Shown here piece by piece: positions 48,377-60,136 of a DNA stretch of 64,000 nucleotides. The notes below the pieces were generated by a model. The model had not been told where the DNA came from. It saw only the letters and a program-made list of their open reading frames with translations, and did not search any database. This stretch comes from Floccularia luteovirens (taxonomy: Eukaryota > Basidiomycota > Agaricomycetes > Agaricales > Squamanitaceae), in contig VSJF01000009.1 in NCBI GenBank assembly GCA_009739215.1, positions 186,001-250,000 of the forward strand, written 5' to 3'. Positions within the stretch are counted from its first letter, which is position 1. Each line of letters opens with the position of its first letter. Both the position numbers and the translations under genes were made by a program.

Positions 48377-50129
48377 ATGGCTAGCATATCACAACCTCTC
48401 GATAAGCCCACACCTCTCAATGAGCCTGCGCATCAGTGGGCTGACCATACTCTTAACGCTCTTCATACTGAGACTCCCAATCCACAGGTCCCCGTAACGG
48501 GCTCTCCATCCCATCCAGTTGATAATAATTTGCCATCTGGTCGTGACCAATCCACGGCATTTACCAATACGCCACATGAAGCAAATAGTACCTCTCCACA
48601 TGCAGATATAGCTCAACCTGCAGATACTACGACCCCAGGATCCGAGTTCCCTGGAGCATTTCCAAAATCTTCTCATTTGGAAAAATCCACTTCACCTTCT
48701 GCTACAGACAACAATCAAGGTAGTGTGTTGGATACTGCCCGCAACTACGTTGGGTCTGCCAGTGAATACATTTCCGAAAGTGTGAAAGCATACCTTCGTG
48801 AGTGAACAAACCAGTACTAGTCATATCCATAGAGTTCATTTGTTAACCATCATTCAGCTCTCACTGGTAACAATATCCCAGCTCACACTGGTGACAACCT
48901 CTCATCTCACACCAGCGACAACCTCTCAGCTCACGTCGGCGACAACACCTCACCACCCCATGAGCGTACAACTAAACCGAAACGATTCTCTCTTCCTTCC
49001 CAGGAGACATCGCCAAACGAGCATCCACCACAGTCGGATGGCGTCGGTGTACTACCTGGGCCGTTAGAAGAGGCAGGAGTTGCTATGTTGCCAGAGGAAC
49101 GTGCGGTCGGTATCGATGATCCAGCACGCCAAAGAGATATGACAAAGGATAGTGGAGGTAAGGGCGCTGAACACGGACAACGCGATGCATCAGACACGGA
49201 AAAAAGTAGCAGCCAGGCATTGTGGGATGAGCATTCCGTAAGTGCCAACAAGGTAAGCGTTTTCATCTCTCCACATGTTTTTATGCTAATCGTACTCAGC
49301 CCCTCAATACTGAAGCCCGTAACCATCCACTTGGCACAGAGGGAGCACTTTTGGGAGGCGTTGGTACAACAGCATTAGAATCAGGGCGCAGACAATCGCA
49401 GGGGGAAGGTATAAAATCTAATGGCCTTGGCGTAGGTAGCCCAGCCAGAGAGACGAATGAACTCGGTGTAGCAAGCGACACAGGAAGGTTGGAAAAGTCG
49501 ACTCATACTCCCTTTAAGCCAAGTAGTGTGCAGATGTCGTCCGACCGGGCAACAACCGGTCATGAAGGGGTGACTACTGGTGTTGACCGCAAGTCCGATT
49601 TAGGATCCGGAACGACGAAGACAGGGTCTAAATTTGCAGAACATGATAATACTTTGGCGAAGACCGAAGGGCTCGATAACAACACGCCTTCAAGCCTACG
49701 AGACCCTGCGACTACAGTTCCCCAAACTGGAGTAACAGGAGCTATGGCTGCTGCCGCAGGAACTGGGGGGATGAGTACTGGAGGGTTGGGTGAGTTTTGT
49801 ATCAACTACTCTATTATGCTGCATTCACTCACGTTGGAATAGGAGCAAGTACTGCGCCTACATCCGTTCCTCCCACCAATCAAAGTCAAATTCCTTCATC
49901 AGACCACTCTCAGCCGTCTAAAGCTGACCACAAATCACCCTCCTACGACGGCAATGAACCTCAAACAGCCTCCCATGACAAACATTCCACAGATACATCT
50001 GATAGCACCCGTGCGCACAAACCAACAGTCATGGAGCGCTTAAAGGGCGAGATGAAAGTAATCTCTGGACGTTTGGGTCATAATGAAGAAAAGGTGGACG
50101 AGGGGAAACGAATGATGGGTAAAAATTAG
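48377..50129 (+). CDS. Hydrophilic Ser/Thr/Gly-rich repeat protein with CsbD-like C-terminus
   Basis: Exons 48377-48797, 48858-49252, 49300-49789 and 49843-50129 join in phase to 530 residues; introns 60, 47 and 53 bases. Start at MASISQPLDKP, which follows a CT-rich leader and CAACAACAA. Composition is strongly hydrophilic and low in Cys and aromatic residues, with LEA-like character. A helical patch ARNYVGSASEYISESVKAYL closes exon 1. Exon 2 begins with a short repeat (LTGNNIPAHTGDNLSSHTSD). A Gly/Ala segment (GAMAAAAGTGG) ends exon 3. The C-terminus VMERLKGEMKVISGRLGHNE-EKVDEGKR resembles the CsbD stress-protein fold seen at the end of many fungal proteins. Probably stress-related, cytosolic; that role is inferred. 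Confidence 0.8.
48858..48955 (+). repeat. 27-bp coding minisatellite
   Basis: About three and a half copies of a unit like CTCACACTGGTGACAACCT, encoding (A/S)H-T/V-G/S-DN-repeats, at the start of exon 2 of the CsbD-like gene. It lies immediately after the intron acceptor. Confidence 0.7.
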
Positions 50130-50967
50130 CAGCAGTATATGAAACTATAATCAAGTTTCGACACCTAAGGATAAGATAATCGAATTGACTAACGTATGGC
50201 CTAGGTCTTATGTTGAATTGTATTGATATGAGATTGTAGTTTCGTGTTGGTAATTGACCCATTACTTGTTGGTTTTGTAATGGAGTTAGTTCAGTACATT
50301 AGAAGCGTCAACTACTCCTTCAGAATTCAATAGAACCAAATAAATGACCACAGAGGTTTCACACGTAGCATCATGTTAGTGTTAACATAAGATGCACAAG
50401 GACAATAAGGCGCTACGATATACGTATTTCAAATAATCAAGATTGTACATCTTGTTTCCCTGGTCTAAGTAGGGTAGCGTACTGTACTGATACGCATTTT
50501 GTATCATTTATCGTCACAGCCGAGTTTCTTTCACTACATATTTGGACAAGCTACCAAGTACTGGCAAAAGGCAATGTGTTTACAATGCCTGATACACCAC
50601 TGTTTGACTATGTCAATGAGACAGGCCACAAGGCCGAATATACCTTAATCGAACAATAACATCATCATCGATTGCTTTTATTTAAAACACTAAATTCCTC
50701 AACGTTTACAAAGTTAGGGGACAGGGTACAGATATATATTGCGGAGCACGAGACGACTCAAGTGTAAACAACTACACATGAAGGAAACACAAGAATATGT
50801 AGAAAAACTAAACTAACTCAGGGAAAAACCAATATGGGATGAGATATGACGCCCTTTCCGGAGAGCAGTGAGTTGTTTCCCTGGGTAAGTTTAGATTTTC
50901 CCAAAAGAGAGCAAATGGAAACATAGGCGATCCTAGGTAGTACTTGACGTGAAAATACTGCAAAATA
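50130..50967. other. Convergent 3' region, no gene seen
   Basis: Lies between the 3' ends of the CsbD-like gene and kinase K1. AT-rich; no frame with family features. Confidence 0.4.
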
Positions 50968-52257
50968 TCAAAGACGCGAACGAGGTATAAAACAAGCCGT
51001 CCGGTCTTTACCATTTGCCTGGTTGTAGTTCCGGTTACTAGCAGCCTCCCCAGCTAGGTTAGCTTCCGCTGATCCCGTATATGTATAAAACTCTCTCATT
51101 TCGGGTCGATCGCCTGGGTTGACATTGAGGCATTGGATCATCATGAGCCAGTTCTGAGTTGGACTGTGATTTGCATCTCGCCAGTTGTGGTGTAAATGTT
51201 GAAATGGCTGAACCTGTGCGTATTGCGCCAAGACCACCCCTACTGGGTTTGGAATACTTGAATATGGAGAAGTGTTTTCCAAGACCTGATGATAAGATGA
51301 ATACCTCACGATCAGAGTTAGTCAAAGGGACATGAGTACCGCCACAGATAAACACCCATACGACCAAACGTCCGTCTTTTGCGTATATACATCCTCGCCC
51401 GATCCCCGGCATAGCTCTGGAGCCATATAATATTGTCTTCCAGTGGTCGATTGGAGGAGAAAGGAATCATCCATCTGGTCGCGTATTCTAGATAAACCAA
51501 AGTCTGTCAAAACTGCCGTCTGGTTATCGCTAATCATGACATTGGCCTGAAAAAATTACTCTGGAGTTCGTTGCTATTTTTCAGGTGAATTGGATAGAAA
51601 GAATGGATTTACCGGTCGTATATCTCCATGAACGAGATTCTTTCCGTGTATGTATCTCAACCCTTCGGCTATGTCACTAAGCTTTGTGTGAATTATCAGC
51701 TTTATTGATGACGAATATAGGCGGGATGTACCAATTTCATCCTGTCTGCTGCTGGATTCTTTGCAATGTACTCTTGCAAGTTCCCGTTTTGATACCAAGG
51801 AGATACGAGGCTGGGCATTTCGCTGGTGCGTGTAGACATCAACCGCATTGGTGCGATGTTCGGGTGCTCTATGTCTTGCCAGGTTTCTAGTTCCAGTGTG
51901 AGTGCCTTACTAGGTGTATCAGCAAATTGAGAATGTGGCACAAAAGTAGTACGAGCATACTTTCATTTTGTCCATGCTAAACGGAGCAATTGACGGAAGG
52001 ACTTTCACTGCTATTACATTCGTGGGACTGTTATAGACAGCCGTGAAAGTCCCTGCAGCACAATAGTGTATTGTACTAGTACCAGTGGTGTAGTTGTCGT
52101 TTTGGTCAAAGATCGAGTCTGTGGACTCTTCAGGTTGATGATAAGCGACTTCTTGGGTGAAAGGAATGTCGACGTCCATTGGACTCGTCAGAAACCGTGG
52201 ATGGTAGTGGTTGTGTGAGTAAGGAGAAATATCGCCATGGTTGAGGGTTAATATCAT
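50968..52257 (-). CDS. Kinase-like protein K1 (DFG retained)
   Basis: Exons 52257-51961, 51905-51732, 51699-51613, 51546-51340 and 51285-50968 join in phase to 360 residues. Introns 55, 32, 66, 54. The glycine loop is weak (AAGTFTAVY). The ATP-binding lysine is in IAVKVLPS. A helix-C Glu lies in LELETWQDIEHPNIAP. Catalytic loop LVHGDIRPANVM (HGD instead of HRD, with Asp and Asn kept). LTDFGLSRI and YYMAPELC complete the core; VWSYGCLSVA is the F helix. HGD-type kinases are an expanded tyrosine-kinase-like group in mushrooms. Paralogue K4 has the same exon structure, which supports the 32-base second intron. Divergently transcribed from K2, about 400 bases apart. Substrate unknown. Confidence 0.85.
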
Positions 52258-52275
52258 GAACAGGTAAGAGGCGTT

Positions 52276-52346
52276 ACAGCAAGTTCACAGCAGTCAACAG
52301 CAGTCAACAGCAAGTTCACAGCAGTCAACAGCAATTCAACAGCAAT
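52276..52346. repeat. CAGCAGTCAACAG minisatellite in the K1/K2 divergent promoter
   Basis: Alternating units cagcaagttcacag and cagtcaacag, about six in a row, between the two divergent kinase starts. Could be a promoter element or a slippage repeat. Confidence 0.7.
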
Positions 52347-52657
52347 CATCAAAGTTTCTGAGCTTGAGGTCTACAGCTGCACTCCTTCTACACCATGAGG
52401 CGATGCACACCACCGCATTGGAATTCTTTGTGCAGATTCCGATTTGTGTCTCTGGATATCAAATATACATCTAAAACACTTCCTGGACTCTCTTTGCCCC
52501 CCCAACTCTCCAACTAGGCCGCTTCGCTTGCACCTTTTCTTCTTTTTCTCCTGTTTTCTAGAGCAAGTCGTCAGGTAGGTATCATATACACCTCTACTAA
52601 GTATCCTCACTCACCTCAGTGTACTCTTGACTTCAGCAACACTTCATTTCTAACTTC

Positions 52658-53863
52658 ATGATTCATCAGGATTCAGCTGAAGAATTGAAACATTTTCGCC
52701 TGATGTGCGAGCATACCATGCATGCTGAGCAGCTCGCAAATATGTTCAGAACATCAGGATATGTCGTTGTCCTTTTCTATGATGACGTGAAGCCACTCTA
52801 CTGTAGTGCTGACTTGTCCTACGATCATCGTAAAATAGTACTACCAATCAGATGTGTAGACGAAGTCAACATATACCCTATGGTTTCAACTGCCAGCTCA
52901 GATATCAGGGTAGGACGATATAATGCTGAAAAAGTTGCACTGAAGTCCAGTCGTTTTTCTTATAAATTCGACCCCAGCCATCTGAGGGTCAGTTGTTGCA
53001 GATGTTTTTCTTTCTTTCTGATTCTTGACAAGCTTCTTCCAGGCTTTTTGTAATGAATTGGGGATCTGGTCATCACTCACTCACGAAAATATACACCCTT
53101 GTCTCGGTGTTCATTTTTTCGATAATGCAAAACCTACCCCAGCTATGGTCTCAAAATATTTACCAAATGGCAACCTTTGTAGCTATCTCATCTCACACCC
53201 AGAGGTTGATAAGGAGGAAATGGTATTTATCTTTTTGCAACCTTTGCAACCATTTTTCCTTGCTCAAAATTTCCATGTATCAGTTAGCTGGAATCGCCTC
53301 AGCACTTGCTTACATGCACTCTAAGTCACCTGCAATTCTTCATGGTGACGTCCGTGCGGTACGATGACTATACCTTCCAGACTTCTCATCACTCAACGTC
53401 CAAAAAACAGATGAATGTCCTCATCGGTCCGGATGGTAAACCACTGTTGGTCGACTTCGATTGTTCCGTCATCATGGACCCACTTGGTAAGATGGAGAAC
53501 TCTGAGAACCTCCATCGAGGCACAACTCGTTGGATAGCTCCAGAGAAACTATCAGACTCGTCCAAAGTCACCTTGAAGTCCGATGTATACTCATTCGGCT
53601 GCCTTGGCGTCGAGCTATTCAGTGGTAGTCGTCCATTTGACAACCTCCCAACTGACGGTAGCGTGATCATCGAAGTCATGGTTCAAAAACGTCGCCCCTC
53701 TCGCCCTCAGACCAAAGAGCTCTCGGATGATCTCTGGGAACTTCTAGACAGATGCATGTCGTACGACCCCAGTGCGCGCCCCACCATGCAAGAAGTCCAT
53801 GAATTCTTCTCTACGTCGCGTGTTACTCATAGCACATCCCCTACTTCCACACAAGGTTTTTGA
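52658..53863 (+). CDS. Kinase-like protein K2 (DFD in place of DFG)
   Basis: Exons 52658-52987, 53043-53222, 53284-53358 and 53411-53863 join in phase to 345 residues. The N-terminal 70 residues are unlike K1. Core: VGRYNAEKVALKSS with the lysine, helix-C Glu in FCNELGIWSSLTHENIHPC, hinge VSKYLPNGNL, catalytic loop ILHGDVRAMNVLI, metal motif LVDFDCSVI (DFD), activation-segment TTRWIAPEKL, then SDVYSFGCLGVELFSGSRPF. Lys, Glu, catalytic Asp, Asn and metal Asp are all present; only the Gly of DFG is replaced by Asp, so activity is possible but uncertain. A C-terminal lobe ends HEFFSTSRVTHSTS. Paralogue K3 shares the DFD change and exon boundaries. Confidence 0.87.
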
Positions 53864-55536
53864 TTCTCCCCATCCGCCCCCCTGTCTTAGCCCTGGGGTT
53901 GCTGTGACGTCTCTTGTAAATATTTGGTTCCCATTACCCATCCCCGTGCACGTGTTTCCCTGTATTCTATGGCTGTGAATACACTGTCATGATTTTTTTT
54001 TACTATCGTTCATTCTTCTGGTGAAACACCATCTGATAGAGAAGGTCATAGCACGAACCAGCGATCTCGATTTGCGATACGAGTCTTCATAACTCCTAAG
54101 CAATTCAATGTAAGTGTAATTGATTTATCTTCATATGGATTGGAAGGAGGTACTACATATTCTAAGCACTCCGACAACGAGCCTTGCTGGGTATTCGCGC
54201 ATGTCCCCTGGACACAAAGTTTCCCGTACTAAATGTCTTGTATTACTTTTTACAGGACACCGAATTATTGATAACTTGAAACCCTCAGGCTGCCATCTCA
54301 TGTAGGATTAAATCGAATACAACCCCAAACATTAGAAGTATAGCACAATGCAACTTCTTATTATATGTAAGTAAACGATTTTTTTTCCAAAACAAAAAAA
54401 AATGCGAAGTAGGGGATGGATCTGATATAATTCACATGGCCATCTTATATGTTATTACTATTGATCATTGCATTTCCTTTTTCTTCTCAAGTCGACAATG
54501 AATTGAGATATATGGTGAACTAACGGGGAACGACGACTTGGGGTGACGCCCACGCAATATTACATCATTCTATGAGTCAACGCTACCTTCATCGTGCCAG
54601 ATGAACAAAATGATTTGTTCTGGTCACTGGCAACGCCACCTTAACACCTGAAAACATGGTTACAGTGAAATTTAGGCACAGAAAATTGTTGTGTCTTTCT
54701 ATTTGTATTCTTTATGACAAGGCTCTTTTAATTAAAACTACCAAGCTTTCTATGAAGGATCCACAGGACCATGTCCAACATTTTTTCAGCATAATAACCT
54801 TGAATAATAGTGACATTTGAATGTTGCGTGTACGTCGTCCCGTGTCTTCATTCTGCCCTTGTTCACTATGCAATCCAATTCATTGCTGAGCAGTAATTGC
54901 ACTTGTATTATACCATCGATCATTGCAATTATCACGTACTTCTTTTTTTCCCTCTGTGTAAATAATACCAGACGAAAGTCACTATTTGTATTTTTGTTTT
55001 GGATGATATATATGTAATCGAGATTTTGCATTCTATTGCGATTTTACTTTCCAGGGCCCTGTTCTGTTTTATCCGGCATGATATGCAGGGAAAATGTTGA
55101 CATGAAAGCTACCAATGCCAATATTCCCGATGTCCCTGTAATGGACTTTGAAGTTGACGTCGGCGTACAGCTACAGGGCTGCAAAACTTGTAACACATAA
55201 AACCTTGATTACGAAACACTCTATCATGCACGAATACGCAGCGGGGCGAGTCGTTCGGAGGGCTCACAATTTATTGTGTCTCCTGCCAATCTATGCAAAG
55301 ACAAATTACTTGAGACAACGGGGATCGCAAACTGAGATCGCTCGTTCGTGTTATGATCTCCTCGATCAGATGGGGTATAACGACGGAAAAAGAAAGATAA
55401 TACAGGCGAATATCGAGAGCCACAGAAAAAAATGCAAGAGGGTATGTGTGCGAAAAAATAGGTATCTGCGAACCATGTTACAGTAATCCATGATTCCTGC
55501 CAGAGGTTGTCAGGGCAGAGAAAGGTATGGAGAGAA
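53864..55536. other. Spacer between K2 and K3, no supported gene
   Basis: AT-rich. A 112-codon + frame at 55,148-55,486 is Lys/Arg-rich near its end, with no family match; its purpose is unclear. I see no repeat structure. Confidence 0.35.
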
Positions 55537-56595
55537 TCAAAGGGCCCACATTGCAGTATTGCATGTAATACGAGTTAAGAAGAATTCATGCACTGCTTGC
55601 ATGGTAGGACGCGCATTAGGGTCATGCAACATGCATCTGTCAAGGAGTTCCCAGAGTTCTTCTGAGAGCTCTACAGTTTTGGGGCGGGAGGGGCGACGTT
55701 GTCGAAACATGACCTCGGAGGCCACCATACCGTCAGATGAGATGCGGTCAAATGGACGACGACCACTAAATAATTCGACACCAAGACATCCGAATGAGTA
55801 TACATCAGACTTCAGGGTGACTTGGGATGAGCCGGCGTCCAGTTTCTCTGGAGCCATCCAACGAACCGTGCCTCGATAGAGATTCCTGGAGTTCCCCATC
55901 TCACCAAGGGGGTTCATAATTACGGAGCAATCGAAGTCGATTAATTGCGGTTTACCATCGGGATCGATGAGGATATTCATCTGTTTTCTGACATTGAGTG
56001 ATGAGATATCTATAGGGTTATAACTATCCTACCGCGCGGATGTCACCATGAAGAATCGCAGGTGACCTAGAGTGCATGTAGGCAAGTGCGGAAGCTACCC
56101 CAGCTAACTAATAAATGAACAGTCAAAGTAAGGGTGAAAAGTTGCAAAAAAATAAATACCATATCCTCTTTATCAATTTCTGGGTGCGAAGTGATATAGT
56201 CAGACAGGTTGCCATTGGGTAAGTACTTGGAGACCATGGCTGGGATAGGTCTTGACATATCGTGTAAGTGAATACCGAGACAAGCATGTATGTTTTTATG
56301 GGCGAGCGACACCCAGATTGCGTATTGAGTACAAAAGTCCTATAACAAATATATGAATTCGTCAAGAAATGGAAAGAAAAGACGTCTTCAATAAACACTG
56401 ACTTCTAAAGTGCTGGGCAACTGCTCATATCGGCAATGATATCGATCAGACTTAAGCGTGACTGTTTCACCGCGATATTGTCCTATCCTGATATCCGAAT
56501 TTTTGGTTGCAAACATAGGGTATATGCCGACTCTCTCTATAGCTTTGATGACTTTTGCTTGAATTCCAAAGGTTCTCGAAATTTTCTTGGAATTT
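55537..56595 (-). pseudogene. Kinase-like protein K3, 5'-truncated paralogue of K2
   Basis: Exons ending at 56403, then 56339-56160, 56107-56033 and 55980-55537 match K2 exon for exon with the same phases and lengths (180 and 75 bases for the middle two). Core: GQYRGETVTLKSDR, WVSLAHKNIHACLG, VSKYLPNGNLSDYI, ILHGDIRAMNILI, LIDFDCSVI (DFD as in K2), TVRWMAPEKL. The first exon is open only from about 56,590, where a TGA precedes it, and has no Met; the N-terminal 50-60 residues of K2 are absent. A missed upstream exon is possible, but a truncated copy is simpler. Confidence 0.75.
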
Positions 56596-57250
56596 CAAGT
56601 TAGTTATTTATGGTTTAGGGAAGGGGAGAAAAATCATTATTTCACGTCATGGAGAAGATCAAGGAGAAGGTTATCTTCTGACCACCTGGGCAGTACTGCG
56701 CTTTGCGGAGGTTCCAACCTTTCTGTGACGTCCAGATTGATCATGAGTGGGTACGTTTACTGGTGGTTATATGGGATCTGGCTGGTTAACGATGGCTTGA
56801 TCCAAGGAACAGAAAAAAAGAGAGGGACAGTGTGTAAGGACAATCCAATCAAGCAGTGTATTTATCAATAATATTTGCACACCTTTAAATTGGGGTACGG
56901 TCCCTTCAGCTCAGAATCTTGACTTATTGCTGTTGTGATTGCTGTTAATATTTGAGGGGAACAAAATCAATGCAGAACTCTCTTGTTATGCATTGCAACA
57001 TTGCGGAGATTGTTCTAACTTTTCAGTAACGCCCAGATTGGTCATGAAGCGAGAGGGGGGGGTTTGGGGAGAAGGGTGAGTACCTGATTAACAATAAATT
57101 GATCTGGAGAACAAAAAAAATGAGTGAGAAAGAGTAATCTAATCAAGCAATATAAAAGTGGTGTGCATGCCTCTGAAAGTCCCTGCAGTTCAGAATCTCG
57201 ACTAATTGCTGTTGTTTTTCTGCTGACCGCTGTTAATACGAGGAGACACG
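56596..57250. repeat. Tandem duplication of about 300 bp
   Basis: The segment 56,690-56,965 recurs in diverged form at 56,995-57,250: shared phrases include gcggaggttccaacctttct / gcggagattgttctaacttt, cgtccagattgatcatga / cgcccagattggtcatga and ttcagctcagaatcttgact / ttcagttcagaatctcgact. It lies upstream of K3 on its strand and downstream of K4. Confidence 0.7.
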
Positions 57251-57896
57251 AGAGCTGTATTCGTGCCGCATGCATCGCATCAGGGTGTAGGACAAGCATG
57301 CAACAGTAACTCAGCGCGCGGTATAAATCGTCCTATTAATATGCAGTACACAGTGGCGGTTTGACGGAGACGTCATTCTCTCCCTCGGTTCGAGCAACGT
57401 ACCGATCCTTTTTGAAAGAGGCTCGATGGGTATATATCCCGTTGCTACCGACTCAGCAGGGATAAAGGAGAGTACAAACCCCTCTTTCATAAAAGTCATC
57501 GTTTGAACAGTACCATGCAAAGCATTGTAATGATCTTCATAAGGCTTTGCCTCAATGACCGCATTTCTCGAATTCAGAAAAAAAATATGAGATCTGTCGG
57601 CTAGTGATTCGCAGTTCATAATTGGTGGGATAGGGAGCACACGTGTTGTGTTGTTCGTTGTTATACTTTCATTTCCTTGTCTACATACGGATGAATAAGC
57701 AAGTAGGAAAAGAGGATGACAATATGTAACAAAGGAAAGACGGGAACGCACAAAGAAAGTGAATTAACCCATAGAAACAATAGTATGAGAGAGGTACGGT
57801 ATATAGAAGGAGAGCAGCCAATTATTTCCCTGAGCAGGACTGGACTTTCCAAAGGGAAAAAAGGAAGGATTCATAGATGTTGGGTGGCAACAAATG
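57251..57896. other. Spacer with one unassigned minus frame
   Basis: A 146-codon minus frame (57,751-57,311) contains ITTNNTTRVLPIPPIMN and HGTVQTMTFMKEGFVLSFIP, but no recognisable family. It could be a small gene or chance. Left uncalled. Confidence 0.25.
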
Positions 57897-59121
57897 TCAA
57901 AGGCGCGATCGAGTTAGGACCTGGGATGCCTGGTCTTTATTATTTGCTTGGTTGTAGTTTAGGTTACTAATGGCATCCCGGACCAGTTTGATTTCCGCTG
58001 ATCCCGTATGTATATGAAATTGTCTGATATCAGGTCGATCCTCTGGGTTAAGGGATAGACATCGAACCATTAAGCGCCAGTTTTGAACTGGCATATGATT
58101 TCTATCTCGCCAGGGGTACTGTAAATGTTGGAATGGGTGGATCTGCGAGTGTTGCGCTAGGATCACCCGAACAGCACCCAGAATATTTGAGTATGGAGAG
58201 GTATTTTCCATGATCTGGTGAAAAGATGATTAACAGTCTGGGTTAGCTGGAAGAAAGGACAGGAGTACCGCTACAGATAAACATCCATACGACCAAACAT
58301 CTGTTTTCTGCGTATATCCACTCTCGCTCTGACATAGTTCTGGAGCCATATAATACTGTCTTCCAGTGGTCGTTTGGAGGAGAAAGGAATCATCCGCCCG
58401 GTCGCGTATTTTGAAGAAACCAAAATCTGTCAAAACTGCCGTTTGGTTCTCACTAATCATAATATTAGCCTAAAAAAGAAATTCTTGGGTCCTTGCTATG
58501 GAATTGGGTGAAAAGAAACTGTTTACTGGTCGTATATCTCCATGAACAAGATTGTTTTCGTGTATGTATTTCAATCCCCTGGCTATGTCACTAAGCTTGG
58601 TGTGAATCATTAGCTGGATTGACAATGGGTGTAGGCAGGATGTATGTACCAATTTCATCCTGTCTGCATCTGGATTCTTCACGGTGTACTCCTGCAAATT
58701 CCCGTTTTGATACCAAGGAGATACAAAACTGGGTAATTCGTTTCTGGGTGCGTACATCATCCACATCGGCGCGATATTCGGGTGCTGTATATCTTGCCAG
58801 ATGGCAAGTTCTATTAGGAGCGCCTTCCTCAATATATTAGAAATTGGACCTGGTACAGAGGTGGCACGAGCGTACTTTCATCTGGCCCATTTCCGATGTA
58901 GGGATTGAAGGAAGGACTTTGATTGCGACGACATTGTTCCCTCTATAGACATCTCCGAAAGTGCCTCTATAGATAGTAGGTGCATTAGGATGGTTCCAGT
59001 CTAGAGTCAGACACACAAACTCCCTCAGGGAAGCATTGAATGTTGAAAGAGTTGAGGTCGACCATGTTGTCTCTTCCCCTAGAGAGTGGTGCTCGAGAGT
59101 GTGGGGGTAGAAATGTTGCAT
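57897..59121 (-). CDS. Kinase-like protein K4 (DFG retained), paralogue of K1
   Basis: Exons 59121-58876, 58823-58650, 58613-58527, 58469-58269 and 58214-57897 join in phase to 341 residues; introns 52, 36, 57, 54. The glycine loop is better than in K1 (YRGTFGDVYRG), the lysine is in VAIKVLPS, helix-C region LIELAIWQDIQHPNIAP, catalytic loop LVHGDIRPANIM, LTDFGFFKI and YYMAPELC. Exon lengths 174, 87 and 318 equal those of K1, so this is a recent duplicate of the same gene. Same strand as K1. Probably active by motif; substrate unknown. Confidence 0.87.
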
Positions 59122-59314
59122 TTATCATGCAGGTTGCCTTCCTCGAGTGGATAATTTCCTTTATACAATTGCTACATTCCCGATTGCAGTCAGAATTAGT
59201 ACTTATTCCTGAGTACAATCATATGGCTATATTGCTGTTAGTTGCTGTGCAATACTGCTATATGTTAGCTTGAGGGCTATGCACACGAGCTCCGTCTCCC
59301 CCACTATGACACTG
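59122..59314. other. 5' flank of K4
   Basis: No gene or repeat other than the start of the motif array described next. Confidence 0.4.
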
Positions 59315-59523
59315 CCAAAATTGGTAGCTTATGCAATACTTTCACATCACATCTCCAAAAACAGTAGCTTACGTAACATGTCAACCAAAAATGGTAGCTT
59401 ATAAATTCGTACACGTGCCCTGTGATTGCTCATTTGTGACACACCCAAAAATGGCAGCTTATAAAATATTCACACACTATGTATAATTGTCGTTTGTGAC
59501 ATTACCAAAAACAGTAGTTTATG
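59315..59523. repeat. Five spaced copies of CCAAAAATGGTAGCTTA
   Basis: A 19-base motif starts at 59,315, 59,355, 59,385, 59,445 and 59,505. The last three are exactly 60 bp apart and share flanking words such as tttgtgaca. Looks like a degenerate 60-bp satellite; not coding. Confidence 0.75.
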
Positions 59524-59686
59524 CTATTGGTATGCGTGTCACATGTCAGCTATACCATGGAGACTACCAGACGAGACCAGACTGCTCACAACCTCCAAAA
59601 GCCAGTGTGAATCCTTTGCTGGAATGTTCTGCCTTAGATACAAGGTAAGCAACCATACAATTTATCACACCTGTACTATTGAACAT

Positions 59687-60136
59687 TGTAGGACGTGACA
59701 CGCGTCACATGTCACGGTCACATTAAGTCGTAGCAAACAGTAACTTCATTGTAGACTTAACAACAACATTAACATCCACCTAAACCATTAATCATAACTA
59801 CCTCATCATGTTCTAATAAACATTTCCTTCTCATATTTAATATTCTCCATTCAATTCCTGTCTAGTTGCTATAAACATACTGTATTGAATGAGGTGTAGT
59901 TGGAGGGAAGCTAATAGATAAAATGAATGTAATAATAATGTAGACTATGTGTTATGTAGCTACTTAAATACTAATGAATGTTATAGCCTTTTGGCTGTTC
60001 TAATAAATATAATACCCAAGCACTAATAAGCAGTGTTAGGCACTACATAAGGATGCACTATGCAAGGCACTACATGGGGCGCAGCCTTTGAGTAAGGCTG
60101 CGCATTGCTATCTACTGCATATTACTACCTACAACA
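59687..60136 (-). repeat. 3' LTR of the Copia element
   Basis: 450 bp; on the minus strand it begins TGTTGTAGG and ends GTCCTACA. The adjacent polypurine tract AAGGGGGAG (complement of 60,137-60,145) separates it from pol. Its outer 186 bp recur as the insertion at 34,005. Because a TG..CA-like end can also be drawn near 59,876, a smaller solo LTR abutting the element is an alternative. Confidence 0.75.

Noticed and set aside
55148..55486. 112-codon + ORF between K2 and K3
   Set aside because: No recognisable domain and no paralogue in the window; kept only as part of the spacer description.
59315..59523. CRISPR-like spacing of 19-base motifs
   Set aside because: Only five diverged motifs in a fungal genome, with no cas genes and related sequence also in the spacers.
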